A DNA stretch of 9,362 bases from Alphaproteobacteria bacterium (lineage in GTDB: Bacteria; Pseudomonadota; Alphaproteobacteria; RF32; CAG-239). The stretch covers positions 1-9,362 of the forward strand of contig JAFYWO010000183.1 of assembly GCA_017557925.1 (NCBI GenBank). The letters run 5' to 3'. Within the stretch, counting starts at the first letter, position 1, and every line of letters begins with the position of its first letter. Under the pieces are notes generated by a model. The model saw nothing but the letters and a program-made list of their open reading frames with translations, was not told the origin of the DNA and made no database searches. Below, piece by piece: positions 7,301 to 9,362 of this stretch. A program made the position numbers and the translations under genes.

Positions 7301-7495
7301 ATGACAGCTTTAACCTTCATATTAGGTGTTGCACCAATGGTTTGGGCGACAGGCGCTTGTTCCGGTTCCAGAATTGCGGTGGGTGTTCCTGTATTTTATG
7401 GAATGCTGATTGGAACACTTGTCGGTTTAGTGATTATTCCTCTTTTGTATATAATGGTTCAAACAGTGGTTGATAAGATTTATAAACGAAAGTAA
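4394..7495 (+). CDS. HAE1-type RND multidrug efflux transporter (AcrB/MexF-like)
   Basis: A 1033-residue proton-driven pump of the hydrophobe/amphiphile efflux-1 family, of standard length and apparently intact. It begins MFSKFFIERPRFAVVIAI, the typical start with TM1. A porter domain follows with the usual PVAMYPEI and VQNRVQ segments. TM4 carries GLVVDDAIIVVE, whose D408 and D409 correspond to the AcrB proton-relay aspartates. After the second porter half, the LAAKNAILVVEFAK helix carries K934 (AcrB K940 equivalent), and the ERFRAVLMTALTFILG helix carries the conserved Arg and Thr (R964, T971). All relay residues seen are present, so the pump should be active. AGAGGG is 7 nt before ATG. Substrates cannot be predicted; hydrophobic drugs, dyes or bile-like compounds are usual for the family. 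No outer-membrane factor gene follows; a terminator begins 19 bp after the stop, so a TolC homologue elsewhere is needed. Confidence 0.97.
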   Translation: MFSKFFIERPRFAVVIAIVMSLAGLIAIFTLPVAMYPEITPPQVTVTADYTGASAETVASTVAIPIEKEINGVDNMMYMTSSSYNSGLYQLNIYFEIGTDPDLAQVKVQNRVQRAVNALPDEVQARGVNVMRKSSEILGFLQAISPNGTHDRNFLNNYVQNNIKNNLGRQYGVGEANVMGSNLSMRVWLDADKMSALNLPISAVRNAISSQNYQPSLGSVGAEPNDGTSQVVFSLETKGRLNETKDFENIIVRTEEEGGLVRLKDIARVEVGPEQYLLQSDVDGQPNVAIMVNKLSGANALKAMEAIKTELKRLEKYFPEDFEVRVFFDATEFIKVSIEEVVFTLILTFILVVLVCYVFLQDWRATLIPSIAIPVSILATFAVMLALGYNLNILTLFGLILAIGLVVDDAIIVVERVLYLIEHEKLGQKEATEKAMEQVSSAIIAATLVLLAIFVPIAFMGGVTGRIYQQFAIAISFAVFFSGVNALTLSPALCATLLRPITPKTSGFLFKFENFINSSKNRYVKVVSYLGRKMVVIVLIAVALIGLNLFSVSNIKSSFLPDEDQGVIMANIQLPEGSSGKRTLDVIEKTRPIINAEKGVESVMNLRGFSILAGQGENVGFNVIALKPWNKRSDIDFSSKIRDRISYEMSKITDANIRLFEMPAIPGLGTSNSMELRLQSIESTDMNELQKNLNEFLVELNKLPEVKMAYSTFTSQTPHAYLDINREKAELMGVSIGSIYSTLQTYLGSMYVNDVNIGTQANKVMVQADWKYRKNIQSIKDLYVQSNSGQMVPLGSLIEIKRVTLPRAVDRYNQYSAAAINIVAADDSSTGATMEAVEKMADEKLSNKYAYEWSGMSLQERRNQGQISILIALAILFAYLFLVAQYESWTIPMSVILSTLTAMFGAFVGMFFEGLPLSIYAQLGLVLLVGLAAKNAILVVEFAKDEYEKGASVLEAAETGLNERFRAVLMTALTFILGVAPMVWATGACSGSRIAVGVPVFYGMLIGTLVGLVIIPLLYIMVQTVVDKIYKRK

Positions 7496-7513
7496 AATAA
7501 CTATGATAGGAAG

Positions 7514-7544
7514 AATACGGCAGTTTAATAGACTGCCGTATTTT
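7514..7544 (+). terminator. Intrinsic terminator of the efflux operon
   Basis: AATACGGCAGT (7514-7524) pairs perfectly with ACTGCCGTATT (7532-7542) over an 11-bp stem with a 7-nt loop, followed by a short T run ending at 7544. It starts 19 nt after the RND stop codon. The A-rich left flank could make it partly bidirectional. Confidence 0.85.
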
Positions 7545-7585
7545 AGTATGGGGTTAATTGAAGGTTGAAAAATCTTTATTATTTC

Positions 7586-7615
7586 TTGAGTGTCATAGTT
7601 ATTTTTATGTTTAAT
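7586..7615 (+). promoter_or_regulatory. Possible promoter of the small secreted-protein gene
   Basis: TTGAGT (7586-7591) and TTTAAT (7610-7615) are spaced 18 nt apart. The -10 matches consensus at five of six positions and the -35 at four of six. The predicted start is about 7622, which would place the whole structured ribosome-binding region (7635-7680) in the leader. It sits between the efflux terminator and the gene, where a promoter is expected. Confidence 0.4.
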
Positions 7616-7644
7616 TTTTAGAAAAGAGTATTCCGGAGCATCTA

Positions 7645-7683
7645 AAGGAGTGCATCTCTTAAAATATACCGGTTTTGAGTATG
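7645..7683 (+). promoter_or_regulatory. Structured spacer linking a distant Shine-Dalgarno to ATG 7681
   Basis: A strong AAGGAG (7645-7650) lies 30 nt upstream of the only sensible ATG (7681), with no start codon at normal distance. The intervening RNA can fold: CTC (7656-7658) with GAG (7677-7679) and AAAA (7661-7664) with TTTT (7673-7676), with a 2-nt bulge (7659-7660) and an 8-nt loop. With the hairpin formed, only 5 + 1 unpaired bases separate AAGGAG from ATG, a normal spacing. A near-direct repeat (GGAGCATCT at 7635-7643 and GGAGTGCATCT at 7647-7657) overlaps this region. Confidence 0.45.
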
Positions 7684-8061
7684 AAACGTATTATTATGTT
7701 GATGATGTGTTTTATTTTTGTGTGCTTGCTTAAAATTGAACCACTAAAAGCACAACAAAAAGTAAGTGAAAGTGTTTATCAATTAAATGATAGCACGATG
7801 TTGTATGAAACAACGACAACAGATGTTATATTTGATGTTAAACAAAGCAACAAGAACAGGAATTATAAGCTCAAAATTCCTAAAGTTGTAGATTTTAATG
7901 TGAAAAGCTTATCTAAAGAAAATGAGATTTTTGTTTGGATAAAGGTTGTTTCTGTTAAAAGGGCAGTTAAAGGATACCAAAATTTGAGTGATGGTTTAAA
8001 AAATGACATTTCTGTTTGGGTTGAACAGTATGATGTTATTCCAAAAGATTCCGTGTTTTAG
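7681..8061 (+). CDS. Small secreted protein of unknown function
   Basis: A 126-residue protein starting MKRIIMLMMCFIFVCLLK. It carries a signal peptide with a likely cleavage after the KA at about residue 23 (before QQK), so a mature product of about 100 residues should reach the periplasm or the outside. The mature part has alternating hydrophobic and polar residues suggesting beta strands, a Thr-rich stretch (YETTTTDV), and no cysteines. I recognise no named family. An in-frame TTG at 7675 would add two residues, but it lies inside the stem of the leader hairpin and has no Shine-Dalgarno sequence; ATG 7681 fits the structured-spacer model. The gene is a single transcription unit, with a terminator before it (efflux operon) and its own terminator 8 nt after the stop. 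Confidence 0.68.
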   Translation: MKRIIMLMMCFIFVCLLKIEPLKAQQKVSESVYQLNDSTMLYETTTTDVIFDVKQSNKNRNYKLKIPKVVDFNVKSLSKENEIFVWIKVVSVKRAVKGYQNLSDGLKNDISVWVEQYDVIPKDSVF

Positions 8062-8068
8062 TTTGATT

Positions 8069-8094
8069 AGGTCGCATATAATGTGCGACCTTTT
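8069..8094 (+). terminator. Intrinsic terminator after the small secreted-protein gene
   Basis: AGGTCGCA (8069-8076) pairs with TGCGACCT (8084-8091); one more T-G pair (8077/8083) closes a 5-nt loop, and TTTT ends at 8094. The stem is GC-rich for this AT-rich DNA, so the call is firm. Confidence 0.85.
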
Positions 8095-8128
8095 AGTGTT
8101 AAAAGAATTACTAAAAATTAAAAAGAGC

Positions 8129-8157
8129 TTGCATATTAAAAAGTTTTGTTATATCAA
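8129..8157 (+). promoter_or_regulatory. Possible tRNA-Glu promoter
   Basis: TTGCAT (8129-8134) and TATCAA (8152-8157) with a 17-nt spacer would start transcription near 8164, about 13 nt before the mature tRNA 5' end. Matches to consensus are modest (TTG kept in the -35; four of six in the -10). Its position between a terminator and a tRNA is what supports it. Confidence 0.35.
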
Positions 8158-8176
8158 GGTTAGTGTTTAATGCAAA

Positions 8177-8252
8177 GGTCCCATCGTCTAGAGGCCTAGG
8201 ACGCGGCCCTCTCAAGGCTGCAACACGGGTTCGAATCCCGTTGGGATCACCA
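8177..8252 (+). tRNA. tRNA-Glu (anticodon CTC)
   Basis: A complete 76-nt tRNA with an encoded CCA end (8250-8252). The acceptor stem GGTCCCA (8177-8183) pairs with TGGGATC (8242-8248), with A as discriminator. The anticodon stem CGGCC (8204-8208) pairs with GGCTG (8216-8220), and the loop CTCTCAA gives anticodon CTC (8211-8213), reading GAG. The T arm ACGGG-TTCGAAT-CCCGT is canonical. CTC is the less essential Glu isoacceptor, since TTC can read both Glu codons by wobble. It is a single-gene unit with its own terminator. Confidence 0.97.
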
Positions 8253-8256
8253 ATAC

Positions 8257-8288
8257 AAACAGCAGGTTGAAAAATACCTGCTGTTTTT
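8257..8288 (+). terminator. Intrinsic terminator of tRNA-Glu
   Basis: AAACAGCAGGT (8257-8267) pairs perfectly with ACCTGCTGTTT (8276-8286), an 11-bp stem with an 8-nt loop (8268-8275), ending in five T (8284-8288). It begins 4 nt after the tRNA 3' end. Confidence 0.9.
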
Positions 8289-8301
8289 GTTTAAACGCTG
8301 T

Positions 8302-8489
8302 AGATGTTTTTGTAAATATATTAAAAAGATAAAAAAACATTTTATTCAACTATTGATTTTTATTATATGCTAATTCCTATATAAAAATTGGACGTGGACT
8401 TACTTAAATAATTTAGTGTAGTTTTTTTTAGAAGTGAAACGAATATGGTAAGTAAAGTAGTTACAACCGCAGGAAAGTTTGTTGCCAAG
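8302..8489 (+). repeat. Diverged direct repeat, copy 1 (upstream region plus first codons of small gene)
   Basis: This segment is repeated at 9185-9361, about 870 bp downstream, in the same orientation. The match starts near agatg-tttttgtaa, continues through acattttatt and ctattgatttt, and includes a 22-nt identical block at 8371-8392 matching 9241-9262. It then covers gtggact, actaaataattt-like sequence, gaaacgaatATG, and the first 15 codons of the small gene. Small indels are scattered through the noncoding part. The match may extend further, since copy 2 is cut by the window edge. Confidence 0.8.
8353..8383 (+). promoter_or_regulatory. Conserved candidate promoter of small repeated gene, copy 1
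   Basis: TTGATT (8353-8358) and TATATA (8378-8383) are 19 nt apart; the same elements are 18 nt apart in copy 2 (9224-9253). The -10 lies within the 22-nt block that is identical between copies, which suggests functional constraint. The leader to ATG 8445 would be about 55 nt. The spacing is long for sigma70, so a different -35 may be used. Confidence 0.4.
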
Positions 8490-8701
8490 AAAATTGTAAT
8501 GCAACAGCTAAGAAATATGTTGTTACATATAATTATATAAGTGATAGAAATTTGGTTGGTTCTAAACCGCTGAATGTTGGAGAAGAAGAATCTTTGCGGT
8601 GTTATAAAGCAATGCCTTATGATAAATCAGGTTTTTGCAAATTGGTGGGTGATAAAGCGAGGTATGATTATCATCATCCATGGAAATCTAAAAAGAAATA
8701 A
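8445..8701 (+). pseudogene. Small unknown gene, copy 1, split by a -1 frameshift
   Basis: ATG 8445 reads MVSKVVTTAGKFVAKKIV and then runs to an early TAA (8538-8540), 31 codons in all. In the -1 frame, from about 8498, translation continues as ATAKKYVVTYNYISDRN and on through GEEESLRCYKAMPYD and SGFCKLVGDKARYDYHH to TAA at 8699-8701. That second frame has no ATG or GTG start of its own before an internal Met, and it ends just before a terminator, so the two pieces were very likely one protein of about 85 residues. It would be strongly basic, with two cysteines and an amphipathic amino-terminal segment. No family is recognised. The break lies between about 8490 and 8501 (gene body near AAATTGTAATG). 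I see no classical X-XXY-YYZ slippery heptamer there. The ribosome binding site (GAAGTG) is also weaker than GAGAGG in copy 2. A sequencing error, decay or programmed frameshifting are all possible. Confidence 0.65.
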
Positions 8702-8707
8702 ATGGGT

Positions 8708-8737
8708 AAAAGCAATATCATTTTGATATTGCTTTTT
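8708..8737 (+). terminator. Intrinsic terminator after small gene copy 1
   Basis: AAAAGCAATATCA (8708-8720) pairs perfectly with TGATATTGCTTTT (8724-8736), a 13-bp stem with a 3-nt loop, running into a T-rich tract (TTTTTATTTTT). It starts 6 nt after the stop of the -1 frame. That placement supports the -1 frame stop at 8701, rather than the early stop at 8540, as the true gene end. Confidence 0.8.
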
Positions 8738-8772
8738 ATTTTTAACTATTTTAATTTATGAATGAGGTGTTG

Positions 8773-9063
8773 ATGATGCAAAGATTAAAAAAAGCTTTTT
8801 TATTTATTTTAGGGCTATATATAGTTCCTGTTTTTTTGGGTGATGTTTGTGCGTTTATTTTTGGCAATAGTTATTTTAAGGATTTTGCTGGTTATTTTGT
8901 TGTTGTGTACTTTTTAGTTTATTTCATTTTTCCTTTTTTGTATCGTGGAAAGATAAGAGAAAAAATTCCTAATAGATATTTGTTTTACGCTATGCTTTAT
9001 TTGTTATTTTCCGTGTTGCTTGTCTTTATTTGCATAATAGATTTGTTTTGTAATTCCTTGTAA
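8773..9063 (+). CDS. Small membrane protein with three predicted helices, unknown function
   Basis: About 96 residues from ATG 8773 (MMQRLKKAFLFILG). Three hydrophobic segments are visible, at about residues 8-31, 41-58 and 72-92. A basic loop between the second and third (YRGKIREKIPNRY) suggests it faces the cytoplasm by the positive-inside rule. No family is recognised. The reading frame is open from ATG 8758, but GAGG (8764-8767) lies 5 nt before ATG 8773 and 8 nt before ATG 8776, so translation probably starts at one of these two. The gene sits between the two copies of the small basic gene. No convincing promoter is visible in the 36 nt between the preceding terminator and the start. It may depend on read-through. 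Confidence 0.6.
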   Translation: MMQRLKKAFLFILGLYIVPVFLGDVCAFIFGNSYFKDFAGYFVVVYFLVYFIFPFLYRGKIREKIPNRYLFYAMLYLLFSVLLVFICIIDLFCNSL

Positions 9064-9141
9064 CGTTTTATTGTAACTTGATAATAGTTTGGAGCGAGGA
9101 AAAGTTTGATATTTATTGTGTTAGTATGTCATTGAAATATG

Positions 9142-9166
9142 AAAGCGTCTTAATAGGTGTTTTTTT
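9142..9166 (+). terminator. Weak possible terminator after the membrane protein gene
   Basis: AAAGCGTC (9142-9149) can pair with GGTGTTTT (9156-9163) using several G-U pairs around a 6-nt loop, followed by further T bases. The stem is weak, and the element lies about 80 nt past the stop. I list it only because nothing better closes this gene. Confidence 0.25.
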
Positions 9167-9223
9167 GATTTTTTAACGGGCTAAAGATGGTTTTTGTAAG
9201 ATATAAAAACATTTTATTAACTA

Positions 9224-9253
9224 TTGATTTTATTGTATGTTAATTCCTATATA
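9224..9253 (+). promoter_or_regulatory. Conserved candidate promoter of small repeated gene, copy 2
   Basis: TTGATT (9224-9229) and TATATA (9248-9253) are spaced 18 nt apart and correspond to the elements at 8353-8383. The leader to ATG 9317 is about 57 nt, similar in both copies, and includes a shared GGA(C/T)GTGGACT segment of unknown meaning. Confidence 0.4.
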
Positions 9254-9316
9254 AAAATTGGATGTGGACTGGACTAAATAATTTGTTTTAATTTTTTATT
9301 TAGAGAGGAAACGAAT

Positions 9317-9362
9317 ATGGTTAGTAAAATTGTTACTACAGCTGGAAAGTTTGTTGCTAAGA
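9317..9362 (+). CDS. Small unknown gene, copy 2, first 15 codons only
   Basis: ATG 9317 reads MVSKIVTTAGKFVAK before the window ends, identical to copy 1 except Ile for Val at residue 5. Of the six codons that differ between copies, five are silent, so the protein sequence has been kept while the DNA drifted. A good Shine-Dalgarno GAGAGG (9303-9308) lies 8 nt before ATG, and gaaacgaat before the start is shared with copy 1. This copy may be the intact version of the frameshifted gene at 8445; the window does not reach far enough to tell. No family is recognised. Confidence 0.65.
   Translation, partial: MVSKIVTTAGKFVAK

Larger units (their letters stand above)
9185..9362 (+). repeat. Diverged direct repeat, copy 2 (continues past the window edge)
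   Basis: Partner of 8302-8489 in the same orientation. It includes the 22-nt identical block at 9241-9262 and the shared gaaacgaatATG start. The noncoding part differs by small indels and substitutions, so the duplication is not recent. The repeat is cut by the window end. Confidence 0.8.

Noticed and set aside
7675..7680. TTG start for the small secreted protein at 7675
   Set aside because: It adds only two residues, has no ribosome site at normal distance, and lies in the stem of the hairpin that appears to position ATG 7681.
7650..7733. Short GTG-started frame overlapping the secreted-protein start
   Set aside because: Its GTG overlaps the Shine-Dalgarno itself, leaving no spacing. The 27-residue product has no features, while the overlapping frame encodes a convincing signal peptide.
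9127..9177. A 16-codon frame (MSLKYESVLIGVFLIF) between the membrane protein gene and repeat copy 2
   Set aside because: It has no Shine-Dalgarno sequence, is too short to judge, and overlaps a possible weak terminator.
8302..9362. Repeated region as an insertion sequence or CRISPR array
   Set aside because: There are only two copies visible, in the same orientation and about 870 bp apart, with no transposase, no terminal inverted repeats and no short regular repeat-spacer pattern.

Overview
The window is AT-rich, sigma70-type bacterial DNA. The partial gene at the left edge encodes an ELM1-family (DUF1022) protein. That family is typical of Alphaproteobacteria, and several other features fit: an alphaproteobacterial-looking heat-shock promoter and an AcrR-like efflux repressor. 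I read the source as a low-GC, probably host-associated or gut alphaproteobacterium; this is an inference, and no rRNA is present to settle it.

Left part (1-2462): the ELM1-family gene runs leftwards off the window. A divergent promoter region separates it from a rightward cluster of four genes: a small secreted protein, a small lipoprotein, a type II (CbpA-like) DnaJ co-chaperone and a DUF1349 protein whose start overlaps the dnaJ stop. In front of dnaJ, a possible RpoH-type promoter and a hairpin that hides the ribosome binding site occupy the same bases.

Middle (2463-7544): a compact drug-efflux operon. A TetR/AcrR repressor is followed 2 nt later by a HlyD/AcrA-type periplasmic adaptor and then by a complete HAE1-type RND pump, ending in a strong terminator. 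The promoter is near-consensus, and a palindrome resembling the AcrR operator overlaps its -10 box, so the operon is probably autorepressed. No outer-membrane channel gene is present, so the pump presumably uses a TolC-like protein encoded elsewhere.

Right part (7545-9362): short independent units, most closed by their own terminator. They are a small secreted protein whose start codon seems to be brought near its Shine-Dalgarno sequence by a hairpin, tRNA-Glu(CTC), and then an accessory-looking locus. This locus has two copies, about 870 bp apart, of a small unknown gene together with its upstream region. The first copy carries a -1 frameshift; the second runs off the right edge with its first 15 codons intact. 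A small three-helix membrane protein gene lies between them. The two copies differ mostly at silent positions, so the encoded peptide looks selected. This duplicated family is the least explained part of the window.
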